NCBI RefSeq assembly: GCF_963378085.1
Contig: NZ_OY726395.1
Location: forward strand, 682,001 to 746,000
From: Mycolicibacterium sp. MU0050
GTDB taxonomy: Bacteria > Actinomycetota > Actinomycetes > Mycobacteriales > Mycobacteriaceae
Reading direction: 5' to 3'
DNA: 64,000 bases
Positions 9,156-18,506 of this stretch are shown piece after piece. A program made the translations under genes and the position numbers. The notes beneath the pieces are model-generated. The model was given only the letters and a program-made list of their open reading frames with translations, was not told the origin of the DNA and made no database searches. Within the stretch, counting starts at the first letter, position 1. Each line of letters opens with the position of its first letter.

Positions 9156-10102
9156 TAGTCGTAAACCTCCCGGAAGCGCTGCACCATGCGGATGGCGAAC
9201 ATGTTCATGCACAGCGTCATGACGAACAGCAGGGCGCCGACGGCGAAGATCGATTCGTAGACGATGGTGCCGGTGGCGATGTCGCCGGTGGCGGTGGACC
9301 CGATGAACGCCGTCATGGTCTGCACCGAACCGGTGAAGGTGAAGCCGAAGCGCGGTGTCTGGCCGGCGACGATCAGCACCACCATGGTCTCGCCGATGGC
9401 GCGCGAGGTGGCCAGCACGATTGCCGCGATGATGCCCGAGATCGCGCCCGGGAAGACCACTCGCAGTGACACTTGCATCTTGTTGGCGCCCAGGCCGTAT
9501 GCGCCCTCGCGCAGCCCGTTGGGCACCGACCGCATCGCGTCGTCGGACACCGACGTGATCAGCGGGATGATCATGATGCCGACCATGATTCCGGCGACAC
9601 CGACCGAGAATGCCTCCCAGTTCAGGAAGGGCAGCAGGTCGCCCAGGAACGGCCGCATGAACAGCAGGCCGAACATGCCGATGGCGACCGTGGGAATGCC
9701 CTCGAGGACCTCGAGGATGGGCTTGACGATCTTGCGGACCCGCGGCGGCGCGTACTCGGACAGGTAGATCGCGGCGAGCAGGCCGAGCGGAATGCCCACC
9801 AGCAGCGCCCAGAAGACAACGGTCAGCGTGCCGATGACGATGGGCAGCACCCCGAAGGACGGGTCCGCGAACGCGGGCCGCCAGGACGTGCCGGTGAAGA
9901 AGTCGACGATCGAGACGTGCCGGAAGAAACCGATCGTCGGGAACAGCAGGGCGAGGACGATCGCGGTGGTGATGGCGACCGACAGCAGCGCGCAGAGCGC
10001 GAAGGCCACCTTGATGACCTTCTCCGCGTACCTGGGGCTCGAGGCCGCCAGCGACACCGGGGGTGATCCCGGTGCGCCGGCGGCCTCTTCCGTTACGGGC
10101 AT
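9155..10102 (-). CDS. pstC: Phosphate ABC transporter permease PstC
   Basis: 315 residues with six membrane helices. The permease loop GLREGAYGLGANKMQVSLRV, which docks on PstB, is visible in the second half. The N-terminal helix begins at FALCALLSVAITTAIV. Partner of PstA in the membrane channel. It starts 15 bases after the pstS stop and overlaps pstA by one base, so the operon order is pstS-pstC-pstA-pstB. Confidence 0.95.
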   Translation of the reverse strand: MPVTEEAAGAPGSPPVSLAASSPRYAEKVIKVAFALCALLSVAITTAIVLALLFPTIGFFRHVSIVDFFTGTSWRPAFADPSFGVLPIVIGTLTVVFWALLVGIPLGLLAAIYLSEYAPPRVRKIVKPILEVLEGIPTVAIGMFGLLFMRPFLGDLLPFLNWEAFSVGVAGIMVGIMIIPLITSVSDDAMRSVPNGLREGAYGLGANKMQVSLRVVFPGAISGIIAAIVLATSRAIGETMVVLIVAGQTPRFGFTFTGSVQTMTAFIGSTATGDIATGTIVYESIFAVGALLFVMTLCMNMFAIRMVQRFREVYD

Positions 10103-10117
10103 GTGGGTGCGATCTCG

Positions 10118-11086
10118 CTACTTCGCCGCGGCGAGTTCGTCGATCTTGGCGTGCGCCTCTTCCTTCTGCTCATCGGTGAGCGGAATGTAGGTGGCGGCCT
10201 CGGCGGCGACGTCGGAGTTGTCGATGTAGAACTTCATGAACTCCAGTACCTCGGGACGCTGCAGCGCCTTGTCGCTGGCGTAGACGAACAGCTCGCGACC
10301 CAGCGGGGTGTAGGTGCCGCTCTGGACCGTCTCGAGCGTGCCCGCGGTGCAGCCGTTGCCGCTGTCAACCTCGAGCGGCTTGACCTGGTCGCCGACCTCC
10401 TGGGTGAAGGAGTAGGGGATGAAGCCCATGGCGTTCGGATCGCCGGAGATGCCGGTGACCGCGGCGTTGTCGTCCTCGCCGATGTCGGTGTAGTTCTCGC
10501 GGATGACGCCCTCTTCGCCGTTGACGGCCTCGGTGAAGAAGTCGAACGTGCCGGAGTCGGTGCCGGGTCCGAACAGGTTGATCGGCTTGGACTTCCAGTC
10601 GTCGGGAAGATCGACGCCGGTGATGTCGCCCCAGGTGTTGACGGTGGATCCGGCGTTCCAGATCTGGGTGGCCTGCTCGAGCGTCACGCACTGCAGGGGG
10701 TTCGCCGGGTTGACGATCAGCGAGATGGCGTCGTTGGCGACGGTGATGCTGTCGTAGGCGATGCCGCTGGCCTCACAGGCCGCGATCTCGGACTCCTTGA
10801 TCGAGCGCGAGGCGTCGTTCATGTCGGTCTCGCCGTTGCAGAACTTCTGGAATCCGCCGCCGGTGCCGGAGGTGCCCACGGTGACCCGCACGTTGCGGTT
10901 GTCCTCCTGGAACAGCTCGGCGATGGTCTCCGAGAGCGGCGCAACGGTGCTCGACCCGTCGATGAGGATGGTGCCGGACAGGGCGCCGTCCTCCGTGCTG
11001 TCGCCGCCGTTGTCACCGCCGCCGCAGCCCACGAGGAGCAGCGAGGCCGAGGCAGTGAGTGCGGCCGCTGAACGCCAGTTGCGCAT
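10118..11086 (-). CDS. pstS: Phosphate-binding lipoprotein PstS
   Basis: 322 residues from the ATG at 11086, preceded by GGAGAG; the longer frame upstream lacks a signal peptide at its start. The signal peptide ends in lipobox LVGC (about residue 19). Phosphate-binding loops are visible: DGSSTVAPLSE, VGTSGTGGGF and ASRSIKESE. It captures phosphate on the outer face of the membrane and delivers it to PstCA. A PHO-box-like direct repeat lies upstream. Confidence 0.95.
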   Translation of the reverse strand: MRNWRSAAALTASASLLLVGCGGGDNGGDSTEDGALSGTILIDGSSTVAPLSETIAELFQEDNRNVRVTVGTSGTGGGFQKFCNGETDMNDASRSIKESEIAACEASGIAYDSITVANDAISLIVNPANPLQCVTLEQATQIWNAGSTVNTWGDITGVDLPDDWKSKPINLFGPGTDSGTFDFFTEAVNGEEGVIRENYTDIGEDDNAAVTGISGDPNAMGFIPYSFTQEVGDQVKPLEVDSGNGCTAGTLETVQSGTYTPLGRELFVYASDKALQRPEVLEFMKFYIDNSDVAAEAATYIPLTDEQKEEAHAKIDELAAAK

Positions 11087-11176
11087 GTCTCTCCGATCAC
11101 TTCCGGGAGGTCCCGAGTCTTTGGATTTCTTGAGTACGGGCAAAACGTAGGAAAGACACGCGACCAGTCGGGGGAT

Positions 11177-11198
11177 AGTGGATGAACGTCAGGTGAAC
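11177..11198 (-). promoter_or_regulatory. PHO-box-like direct repeat upstream of pstS
   Basis: On the minus strand two 11-base units sit head to tail, GTTCACCTGAC and GTTCATCCACT, matching the GTTCACC-type direct-repeat units bound by PhoP in Streptomyces and the related RegX3 boxes in mycobacteria. The site is about 90 bases upstream of the pstS start. It predicts induction of pstSCAB by phosphate starvation through SenX3-RegX3. Confidence 0.65.
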
Positions 11199-11335
11199 AG
11201 CAACCACATTTCCCGATGGATCCGCGGCATGGCCCGCGCGGAAGAAGTATTCGGGTGACGCTGGTAACTGACCGGCCATGTGCCGTCGGAATGTCGTCCG
11301 CGTGCCCGCAACCGACGCCGTACCGGGGCCGGTCG

Positions 11336-12001
11336 TCAGGCCGGCGTCACGTCGCCCGGATAAGGCTCGCCCAGGACCTGGAAGTTGACGCGTCGACAGA
11401 TCTCCACCGCGTGGTCGGCGAAGCGCTCGTAGAAGCGGCCCAGCATGGTGACGTCGATGGCCGACGGCACGCCGTGGCGCCACTCGCGGTCCATCACCAT
11501 CACGAACAGGTGGGCGTGCAGGGCGTCCATCGCGTCGTCCTCGTCGTCGATCGACGTCGCCGTCTCGACATCCCGCATCAACAGGGCCTGCTGGGTGGCC
11601 CTGCCCAATTTCACTGCCACGCGGCCCATTTCGGCGAAGTCGCCCGCAACTTCGCCCGGGACGGCCACCTCCGGATGCCGGCGCACGGTGACGCGCGCAA
11701 CGTGCTTGGCCAGCACGCCCATGCGTTCGATGTCGAAGACGTTCTGGATCGAGGTCACCACGGTGCGCAGGTCGCCGGCGACGGGCTGGTGGCGGACCAG
11801 CAGCACGAACGCCGATTCCTCCACGGCGACGCAGGCGGCAATGATCTGCTCGTGCTCGCTGATCACGCGCTCGGCGAGCACCAGGTCGGCGCGCAGCAGC
11901 GCCCGCGTCGCGGTCTCCATGGCGATCGTCGCGAGCCCGCAGATCTCCGCGATCGAGGCGGCCAGCGCGACGAGTTGTTCACGGTAGGAGGTCCGCACCA
12001 T
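11336..12001 (-). CDS. PhoU-family protein (first tandem copy)
   Basis: 221 residues made of two PhoU three-helix repeats. The repeats carry acidic/arginine metal-cluster motifs: in the second, [20 protein letters not shown]; in the first, [18 protein letters not shown]. PhoU proteins repress the Pho regulon by linking the Pst transporter to the SenX3 kinase. It is about half identical by eye to the neighbouring copy (12030-12707), suggesting tandem duplication and divergence. It sits between pstS and the second phoU on the same strand. Confidence 0.9.
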   Translation of the reverse strand: MVRTSYREQLVALAASIAEICGLATIAMETATRALLRADLVLAERVISEHEQIIAACVAVEESAFVLLVRHQPVAGDLRTVVTSIQNVFDIERMGVLAKHVARVTVRRHPEVAVPGEVAGDFAEMGRVAVKLGRATQQALLMRDVETATSIDDEDDAMDALHAHLFVMVMDREWRHGVPSAIDVTMLGRFYERFADHAVEICRRVNFQVLGEPYPGDVTPA

Positions 12002-12029
12002 CACACCTTAGGTTTGCTTCCGGCGAAGG

Positions 12030-12707
12030 CTAATCGCGCCAGGTCTCCGGCGGAAGCTCCTCGTAGTCGGGAAGCTCGCCGGTGGCCATGAAGATGACCC
12101 GGCGGCCGATCTCCACCGCGTGGTCGGCAAAGCGCTCGTAGAAGCGGCTCAGCAGTGCCACATCCACCGCCGAGGCCACGCCGTGCTTCCATTCGCGGTC
12201 CATCAGGACGTTGAACAGGTGCCGGTGCAGGTCGTCCATCGCGTCGTCCTCGGCGCGGATCCGGGCGGCCTTGTCGATGTCGCCGGTCAGCAGGACCTCC
12301 TGCGCGGTGCGGCCCAATTCGACTGCGACCCTACCCATTTCGGAGAAGTACCCGTTGACCTCCTCGGGTAGCGCATGCACGGGGTGGCGGCGCCGCGCGA
12401 TCTTGGCCACGTGCACGGCGAGCGCGCCCATCCGGTCGATGTCGGCGACCATCTGGATGGCCGAGACCACCGAGCGCAGGTCCCGGGCCACCGGCGCCTG
12501 CAGGGCCAGCAGCACGAAGGCGGCCTCTTCCGTGCGCGCGCTGTGCTCACCGAGCACGTCCTGATCGCTGATCACCTGCTCGGCCAGCACCAAGTCGGCC
12601 TGCAGCAATGCCTGGGTTGCGCGTTCCATCGCGGCACCGGCCAGCTCGCACATGGCGCCGAGCTGGTTGGTGAGGTCCTCGAGTTGGTCCTGGTACGCGG
12701 TACGCAT
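12030..12707 (-). CDS. phoY2: PhoU-family phosphate regulator (PhoY2-type)
   Basis: 225 residues, two PhoU repeats with [18 protein letters not shown] and [20 protein letters not shown]. Its position, directly downstream of the LCP gene as Rv0821c in M. tuberculosis, and its sequence identify it as PhoY2. It is a negative regulator of SenX3-RegX3 in high phosphate; loss affects persister formation in M. tuberculosis. The stop is 28 bases from the start of the second copy, so the pair is probably one transcript. Confidence 0.93.
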   Translation of the reverse strand: MRTAYQDQLEDLTNQLGAMCELAGAAMERATQALLQADLVLAEQVISDQDVLGEHSARTEEAAFVLLALQAPVARDLRSVVSAIQMVADIDRMGALAVHVAKIARRRHPVHALPEEVNGYFSEMGRVAVELGRTAQEVLLTGDIDKAARIRAEDDAMDDLHRHLFNVLMDREWKHGVASAVDVALLSRFYERFADHAVEIGRRVIFMATGELPDYEELPPETWRD

Positions 12708-12793
12708 GTACCAAGCCTAAGGGTTGGGCACCCCAAAGGGCACAACTGTGATGGTTAACGGCCGGTGAATGCGCTGCGCACCGGCTTTTCGGC

Positions 12794-14962
12794 CTATTCG
12801 CAGCTGACGTCGGCGCCGTTGGTGATGGTGAGGTCCTCGGGCAGATACGTCGGGGTGCTCTTCCTGTCGACGTGGGCCACGGTGACCGTCATCGGGGAGC
12901 CCGACGGCGGGGGCGGCAGCACCATCCCGTAATCGGGCCCGAGCACCACCTGGACTTCCTGACCGAGGCCGGTGACCCGCTCGATGCGGGGCTCGCCGAA
13001 CGCCGCGGCGACAGTGGCGGCGGCGTGCTCGTTGCCGGGCGAGTACATCACCGTGGTCGCCGGCAGCGCCTCGGAGTAATCGTCCGGGGTGTCCACGACG
13101 AAGCCGTGCGCCTGCAGCTCGGCGCTGGCCGCCGAGCCAAGTCCGGCGATGCTCGTCGAGTTGGCGACGTGCACGCTGATCTCGTCCGGTTCGGTGGTCA
13201 CCGCGTGGACGACTTCGGTTGTGGTGGCGGGCTCTTCGGTGCCGTCGGTCGCTGGGTCGGGTGCGGCGCTGGTGCCGGTGGCCGACGGTTCCGGCGTCTC
13301 GGCGAGCGCCGAGCTGTTGGTCATCGGGGCGATGGTCGCGTTCTGGTCGTTCTCGCCGGGCAGCGGGTCGTCGTCGATGATGGCGTCGAACAGCGCCCGG
13401 ATGTCGGCGGTGCGGGGCTGCTCGTTGCCCCACTCGTCGGCGTACCCGGTGGTGGGGACGGTGACGAAGGTGATCCGCCCGGCGGAGACGCCCTGCAGCG
13501 ACTGTCCGAGATCGACGAGGTCCTTGGTGCTCACGTTGTCCACCGAGCTGTCGTTGATGAACATGTTCACCACGTTGTTGAGCTTGCTCAGCGAGAAGAA
13601 GGTTTCCTTCGAGATCAGCGACCGCAGCAACGACGACAGGAACAGCTGCTGGCGTTTGATGCGGCCGTAATCGCCGTTGACCTCGGTGGTCACCTGGCGG
13701 GCCCGCACATAGTTCAGCGCGGTGGTCCCGTCGACCATCTGGCGGCCGGCCGTCGGCAGGATGGTGCCCAGCTCGTAGTCCTCGAGTGGGGTGGTGGTGC
13801 AGACCTCCACACCGCCCAGCGCGTCGACCATCTTCGCGAAACCGGCGAAGTCGACCGCCATGAACCGGTTGATGGACAGGCCGGACATCTTCTGGATGGC
13901 CTTGACCAGGCATTTGGGGCCGCCGAAGGCGTACGTCGAGTTCAGCTTGGTCTCGGTGTAGACCTCTTCGGGGCCGTAGGTGCCCGATGCCTCGTCGTAG
14001 ATCGGGCCGTACTCGCCGGTGGACGCGTTCCACACATCGCACTGGATGGGGGTGATCGCCAGGTCGCGCGGAAACGACACGGCCACAACGCGTTCACGGT
14101 TGGCCGGGATGTTGACCAGGATGATGCTGTCCGAGCGGGCGCCGTCGGCGTCGGCGGTGTCGCCGGCACCCATGTCGCTGTTCTGGCCGTAGCGGCTGTC
14201 GACGCCGACGATCAGGAAGTTCTCGTCGCCGAACTGTGCGTTCGGGTCAAGGATGTCGCGCGAGTTGGGGTCCAGCGCCGCGATGTTGTTCATCCGGTTG
14301 TTCTTGCTGGTGGTCCACTGCCATGCGCCGCCGGTCACGACCAACGCCATCACAGCGAGCAACGCCGCCACAGCACGGCCGGCGTAGCGGACCGTCTTGC
14401 GGCGGCGGGAGTGCGGGTCATGGGGTGTCGTGGGACCGGTGGTGCGCCGTCCGATGTGGGCGGGTCGCACTCGTCCGGGGGGCGGGGCGGATACCGCCTC
14501 CAGCACCGTGGTGGCCGGTTCGTCGTCGAGGTCGGGGATCTCCGCGGCGTAGGCGGACAGCACGACGGTCGGCGGATCGTCCTCGACCGGCTCGTCGGGA
14601 ACCTCGACCATGTCGACGACGTCGGTCAGCTCGGTCGCGTCGGCGACCTCGGCCAGGTCGGACTCGTCGGCGGCCTCGATCGCGTCGGCCAGGGCGGCGT
14701 CGTCGGCTGCCGGCTCGGGATCGTCGGCGGCCTGCTGCAATGCGGGGGGCACGTCGCCGGTGACCCGGGCGATCAGGTCCGCGACGGTGATCCCGTCGCG
14801 GGGATTACCGGCCCGGCCGCTGCGTGGCGCCGATTCCGGATCTGGTGTGCGCTCCCACGGCGCGGCGTCTGGCTTTGGCCGCGGAGTTCGGGTAATCCAC
14901 TGGTTGTCACCGTGAGGCTCGGGCGCACGGCGACCAGGAGTGGCGTTCTCGCCGTCACTCAT
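12794..14962 (-). CDS. LytR-CpsA-Psr (LCP) family ligase with LytR_C domain
   Basis: 722 residues. A long acidic, proline-rich cytoplasmic N-terminus (about 1-190) is followed by one membrane helix (about 194-214), an extracellular LCP domain (about 246-420, with NFLIVGVDSR, RSDSIILVNI and SFPRD) and a C-terminal LytR_C domain (about 595-690). LCP proteins attach arabinogalactan or other polymers to peptidoglycan using polyprenyl-phosphate-linked donors. It is the Rv0822c orthologue by synteny. The arginine and aspartates that bind the pyrophosphate are in these motifs. Confidence 0.9.
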   Translation of the reverse strand: MSDGENATPGRRAPEPHGDNQWITRTPRPKPDAAPWERTPDPESAPRSGRAGNPRDGITVADLIARVTGDVPPALQQAADDPEPAADDAALADAIEAADESDLAEVADATELTDVVDMVEVPDEPVEDDPPTVVLSAYAAEIPDLDDEPATTVLEAVSAPPPGRVRPAHIGRRTTGPTTPHDPHSRRRKTVRYAGRAVAALLAVMALVVTGGAWQWTTSKNNRMNNIAALDPNSRDILDPNAQFGDENFLIVGVDSRYGQNSDMGAGDTADADGARSDSIILVNIPANRERVVAVSFPRDLAITPIQCDVWNASTGEYGPIYDEASGTYGPEEVYTETKLNSTYAFGGPKCLVKAIQKMSGLSINRFMAVDFAGFAKMVDALGGVEVCTTTPLEDYELGTILPTAGRQMVDGTTALNYVRARQVTTEVNGDYGRIKRQQLFLSSLLRSLISKETFFSLSKLNNVVNMFINDSSVDNVSTKDLVDLGQSLQGVSAGRITFVTVPTTGYADEWGNEQPRTADIRALFDAIIDDDPLPGENDQNATIAPMTNSSALAETPEPSATGTSAAPDPATDGTEEPATTTEVVHAVTTEPDEISVHVANSTSIAGLGSAASAELQAHGFVVDTPDDYSEALPATTVMYSPGNEHAAATVAAAFGEPRIERVTGLGQEVQVVLGPDYGMVLPPPPSGSPMTVTVAHVDRKSTPTYLPEDLTITNGADVSCE

Positions 14963-15169
14963 GTTCGTATCCGGTCTCCGACTCTCGTGAGCTCTTGCTC
15001 AGCGCACGCGCGCGTGCCGCCTCGCCCGTCTTTGTCGACGCTGACAAACACGGCTGCATGTATGTCTCTAGCAGTCCAAGTGGGTGCTGCGCTACTGGCA
15101 GCGATCTGGAACAGGTGCACACATCGTACTGAGACAACCTATGAGCGCTGGTGACGAGAGGATCTCGAT

Positions 15170-16303
15170 TCAGCCACCGGAGTGCATAGCGTCGGCGCCC
15201 TCGGGGACCGTGCAGTCGTCCGGATCGTTCAGCCAGCCCTCGGGTAGCGACACCGACGCCGGTGAGCCCTGCCGCCCCCGCGGCCCGCTGCCGACCGGCG
15301 GGAACGGCGCGTCGGCGTCGAGCCGGCCCAGCAAATCGTCGAGTTCGGCACGGGTCTTGACCAAGGCCAGCGCCCGCCGCAGATCGGAGCCGACCGGGAA
15401 GCCGTGCAAATACCACGCGACGTGCTTGCGGATGTCCCGCATGCCCTTGTCCTCGCCGACATGGGCGGTCAGCAGTTCGCCGTGGCGGCGGACGATGTCG
15501 GCCACCTCGCCGAGGGTCGGTGGGGTGGGGATGGGACGGCCGGTGAAGGCCGCCGACAGCTCGGCGAACAGCCACGGGCGGCCCAGGCAGCCGCGGCCGA
15601 TGACGACCCCGTCGCAGCCCGTGGTGGCCATCATGGTCAGGGCGTCGCTGGCCTCGAAGATGTCGCCATTGCCGAGCACCGGGATGCTTCGGACGTGCTG
15701 TTTGAGCTGGGCGATGCGGTCCCAGTCGGCGGCGCCCGAATAGCGCTGCGCTGCGGTGCGGGCATGGAGTGCCACCGCCGCGGCGCCCTCCTGCTCGGCG
15801 ATCGCCCCGGCGTCCAGATACGTCAGGTGCTGGTCGTCGATGCCCACCCGGAACTTCACCGTCACCGGGATGTCGGTGCCCTCGGTGGCGCGGACGGCGG
15901 CCGCCACGATCTGGCCGAACAGTCGACGCTTGTAGGGCAGCGCGGCGCCACCGCCGCGCTTGGTGACCTTCGGAACCGGACAGCCGAAGTTCATGTCGAT
16001 GTGGTCGGCCATGCCCTCGTCAGCAATCATCTTCGCGGCCGCGTAGGTGGTGTCCGGGTCCACGGTGTAGAGCTGCAGCGAGCGCGGCGACTCCTCCGGG
16101 GCGAACGTCGTCATGTGCATGGTCACCGGGTGGCGCTCGACGAGCGCGCGGGCGGTCACCATTTCACAGACGTACAGCCCGCTGACGGTGCCTACGCGAG
16201 CGAGTTCGAGCTCGCGGCACAGCGTGCGGAATGCGACATTTGTCACACCGGCCATCGGCGCCAGTACGACGGGGCTGGGCAGCGCGAACGGACCGATCCG
16301 CAA
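15170..16303 (-). CDS. dus: tRNA-dihydrouridine synthase (DusB-type)
   Basis: 377 residues from a TTG. The FMN-dependent TIM barrel is clear: PVVLAPMAGVTN at the start, DMNFGCPVPKVTKRGGGAAL with the catalytic Cys, and FRVGIDDQHLTYLDAG, VALHARTAAQRYSG and VLGNGDIFEASD. It reduces uridines in tRNA D-loops with NADPH. Equivalent to Rv0823c (about 389 residues), so the true start may be slightly upstream, possibly overlapping the desA1 stop at a CTG. A perfect 13-bp hairpin covers the TTG. Confidence 0.9.
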   Translation of the reverse strand: MRIGPFALPSPVVLAPMAGVTNVAFRTLCRELELARVGTVSGLYVCEMVTARALVERHPVTMHMTTFAPEESPRSLQLYTVDPDTTYAAAKMIADEGMADHIDMNFGCPVPKVTKRGGGAALPYKRRLFGQIVAAAVRATEGTDIPVTVKFRVGIDDQHLTYLDAGAIAEQEGAAAVALHARTAAQRYSGAADWDRIAQLKQHVRSIPVLGNGDIFEASDALTMMATTGCDGVVIGRGCLGRPWLFAELSAAFTGRPIPTPPTLGEVADIVRRHGELLTAHVGEDKGMRDIRKHVAWYLHGFPVGSDLRRALALVKTRAELDDLLGRLDADAPFPPVGSGPRGRQGSPASVSLPEGWLNDPDDCTVPEGADAMHSGG

Positions 16304-16317
16304 GGCGGATCGGTCCG
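16289..16317 (-). promoter_or_regulatory. 13-bp hairpin enclosing the putative dus start
   Basis: Arms 16289-16301 and 16305-16317 are perfectly complementary (CGGACCGATCCGC and its reverse complement) around a 3-base loop. On the minus strand the loop and first arm base form the TTG proposed as the dus start. It lies 28 bases after the desA1 stop. It may be a transcription attenuator, a terminator for desA1, or a translation-control hairpin. Confidence 0.45.
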
Positions 16318-16344
16318 GTGCGTGGTCCGCTTGGAGGCGGTCGG

Positions 16345-17349
16345 TCAGGAGGCCGCTGATGATGCCAGCGTCTTCTGCTTCGCGGCCTTCTTCTCGGCCA
16401 CCTTGCGCTCGCGTTCGAGTCGGCGCTGCTTGGCGACCTCGAACTTCTCGCAGGTGTCCTCGAGTTCCTGGACCAGCAGGCCCAGCTCGTCGCGCAGCCG
16501 GGCGGCCTCGCCGGTGAAGTCCTCGCGTTCGAAGATGCGCCACTTCTTGAGCACCGGCATCACCACGTCGTCGAGGTGGATGCGCGGGTCGTAGACTCCG
16601 CCGACGGCGATGATGACGGCCTTGCGGCGGAAGTCCGGCACCGTGTAGCCGGGCATCCTGAAGTTGGTCAGCACGCGGTGCAGGGAGGTCATCGCCTGGT
16701 TGGGGGCGATGTCCAGGCCGGCGGCGCTGACGTCGCGGTAGAAGATCATGTGCAGGTTCTCGTCGGCGGAGACCCGCTGCAGCAGCTGGTCGGCCACCGG
16801 GTCGGCGCAGGCCTTGCCGGTGTTGCGGTGCGAGACTCGGGTGGCCAGCTCCTGGAACGACACGTACATCACCGAGTCGAACAGGCTCTCGGCGAACAGG
16901 TCGCCCTGCTGGTTCTGGCCCGGGGAGAAGCCGCGGGTGACCTGCTCCATGCGGGTGATCTCGAGTTCGACGGGGTCCACGGCGCGGGTGGCCAGCAGGT
17001 AGTCGCGCAGGGCGATGCCGTGGCGGTTCTCCTCGGCGGTCCACCGGTTGACCCAGAAACCCCACGGTCCGTCCATCGAGAAGTTCATCGCGATCTCGCG
17101 GTGATACGAGGGCAGGTTGTCCTCGGTGAGCAGGTTCTGCACCATCGCGGTGCGCGCCACCTCGGAGAGCTTCGACTCTTCCGGGTCCCACTCCTGACCG
17201 CCGAGGGCGTAGAAGTTCTTGCCGTCGGACCAGGGGACGTAGTCGTGCGGGTTCCAGTCCTTCGTCATCTTCATATGACGATTGATCTGCTGCTCGACTA
17301 CGGGCTCAAGCTCATGCAGAAGCTGTAGGTCGGTCAGGTCTTGCGACAC
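16345..17349 (-). CDS. desA1: Acyl-ACP desaturase DesA1
   Basis: 334 residues with the two di-iron motifs of soluble acyl-ACP desaturases: EENRHG in the first half and DENLHM in the second. The sequence is close to M. tuberculosis Rv0824c DesA1 (338 residues), an essential enzyme for mycolic-acid precursor desaturation. It works on acyl-carrier-protein chains in the cytoplasm. The GTG at 17349 is preceded by GGGAGGTG. The C-terminus is rich in Lys/Glu/Ala helix. Confidence 0.95.
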   Translation of the reverse strand: MSQDLTDLQLLHELEPVVEQQINRHMKMTKDWNPHDYVPWSDGKNFYALGGQEWDPEESKLSEVARTAMVQNLLTEDNLPSYHREIAMNFSMDGPWGFWVNRWTAEENRHGIALRDYLLATRAVDPVELEITRMEQVTRGFSPGQNQQGDLFAESLFDSVMYVSFQELATRVSHRNTGKACADPVADQLLQRVSADENLHMIFYRDVSAAGLDIAPNQAMTSLHRVLTNFRMPGYTVPDFRRKAVIIAVGGVYDPRIHLDDVVMPVLKKWRIFEREDFTGEAARLRDELGLLVQELEDTCEKFEVAKQRRLERERKVAEKKAAKQKTLASSAAS

Positions 17350-17430
17350 GACACCTCCCAGTTATCTGTATCTCGTGGTTGCATCAATATATCTGTGTAC
17401 CCGAGTGACATCAAGTTTGTCCCGGGCCTG
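17350..17430. promoter_or_regulatory. desA1 promoter region
   Basis: The gap between desA1 and the TetR gene is A/T-richer than its surroundings. On the minus strand ACAGATA occurs twice, about 25 bases apart, near TATATT, a possible -10. In M. tuberculosis the TetR-type regulator MadR controls desA1 from such a site. I cannot assign the operator precisely. Confidence 0.3.
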
Positions 17431-18036
17431 TCAGCCGTGATGTGCCGCACGCGAGGCGCCGGCGCTGCGGTCCAACAGCATGGCCACGCAGTAGTCGATG
17501 AACTGCTCCCGGGTGGTCGGCAACCGGCCGTTGAGATAGGCCACGAAAAGCGCCGTCAAGGCACCGATGAGGCTGGTGGCGGTCATGGCCTGGATCGCCG
17601 GGTCGGTGATGGTGGTCAGCTTGCGCTGCAGTAGTTCGATGAAGTTCGGCATCCACTCCGAGCCGCAAATCGCCAGCGCGGGTTCGGCCTCCGGGGCCAG
17701 CAGCAGGGCGCGGCCGCGCACCGGATCGTCGACCATCAGAGCAACGAAACGCTCCACCGCCTCGCGGGGCGTGGTCGCCGACATCAGCGCGGCCATCGCC
17801 TGCTGGCAAACTTCGGCGTAGACCGCGCGGACGAACTCGTCGCGGTCGGCGAAGCTCTCGTAGAAGTAGCGCTCGGTCAGGCCCGCCCCGCGGCAGACCG
17901 CCCGGACCGTCACGGTGGGACGGCCCTCTCCGCCCAACAGGGCAATGCCCGCGGCGAGCAGCGCGTCGCGGCGCTTGACCTGTCGGTCTTCCAGGGGCAA
18001 CCCCGTCCAGCGGCGTTGGCGTTGACCCGTAGTCAC
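17431..18036 (-). CDS. TetR/AcrR-family regulator (Rv0825c-like)
   Basis: 201 residues from the GTG at 18036, preceded by GGAGTG; an upstream ATG (18069) adds 11 unlikely residues. The N-terminal helix-turn-helix is AVCRGAGLTERYFYESFADRDE, typical of TetR. The C-terminal ligand domain has no recognisable specificity. It is the Rv0825c position, beside desA1, suggesting control of lipid genes, but its target is not proved. Confidence 0.88.
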   Translation of the reverse strand: MTTGQRQRRWTGLPLEDRQVKRRDALLAAGIALLGGEGRPTVTVRAVCRGAGLTERYFYESFADRDEFVRAVYAEVCQQAMAALMSATTPREAVERFVALMVDDPVRGRALLLAPEAEPALAICGSEWMPNFIELLQRKLTTITDPAIQAMTATSLIGALTALFVAYLNGRLPTTREQFIDYCVAMLLDRSAGASRAAHHG

Positions 18037-18327
18037 ATCACTCCTACATTCGACATCTGCTGACAACATCCGTGGTCAAACCTATCTCGACGGACGCGAT
18101 CTTGCCGTGACTCAAGATACGACCGACGTATACCCGGTAGCCACCGAATCCCTGCATCCGGCTGCCCGGTTTCCCGCGACCAGATAGAGCCGCCGCGAAG
18201 CGGTTCGGATCCGACTCGCTGACCTGGAATGCGCTACCTCAAGGTGTGATCCGCCCCGGCGCGTTGGCGGAGCGGAACGGCCGATGCGTGGTCTGATGGA
18301 ACCACGTCGGATCGACAGGGTGATTAC

Positions 18328-18450
18328 ATGACCACCGCATGGCTGATCGGAACTCCACTGGCAATCGCATACGCCATCCTGGTGCTCAAGGGTGTCGAGG
18401 CCGCGTGCCGAAGCTGGGAACGACGACGCCGCTACCACGACGGGCGTTGA
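18328..18450 (+). CDS. 40-residue putative membrane peptide
   Basis: A frame starting MTTAWLIGTPLAIAYAILVLKG gives one membrane helix, followed by a strongly basic tail (WERRRRYHDGR). The tail after a helix looks like a genuine small membrane protein, and the stop is 57 bases upstream of the kinase gene. There is no clear ribosome binding site (GGGTG only). No homologue recognised. Confidence 0.35.
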   Translation: MTTAWLIGTPLAIAYAILVLKGVEAACRSWERRRRYHDGR

Positions 18451-18506
18451 GTCCCGACAAGGGCATCCGGGCCGTGCAGCGACCTTTGCCGATTACGGTG
18501 GAACCC

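Noticed and set aside
16304..17191. Long open frame extending dus upstream through desA1
   Set aside because: The upstream part is a shadow of desA1; Dus homology begins near 16303.
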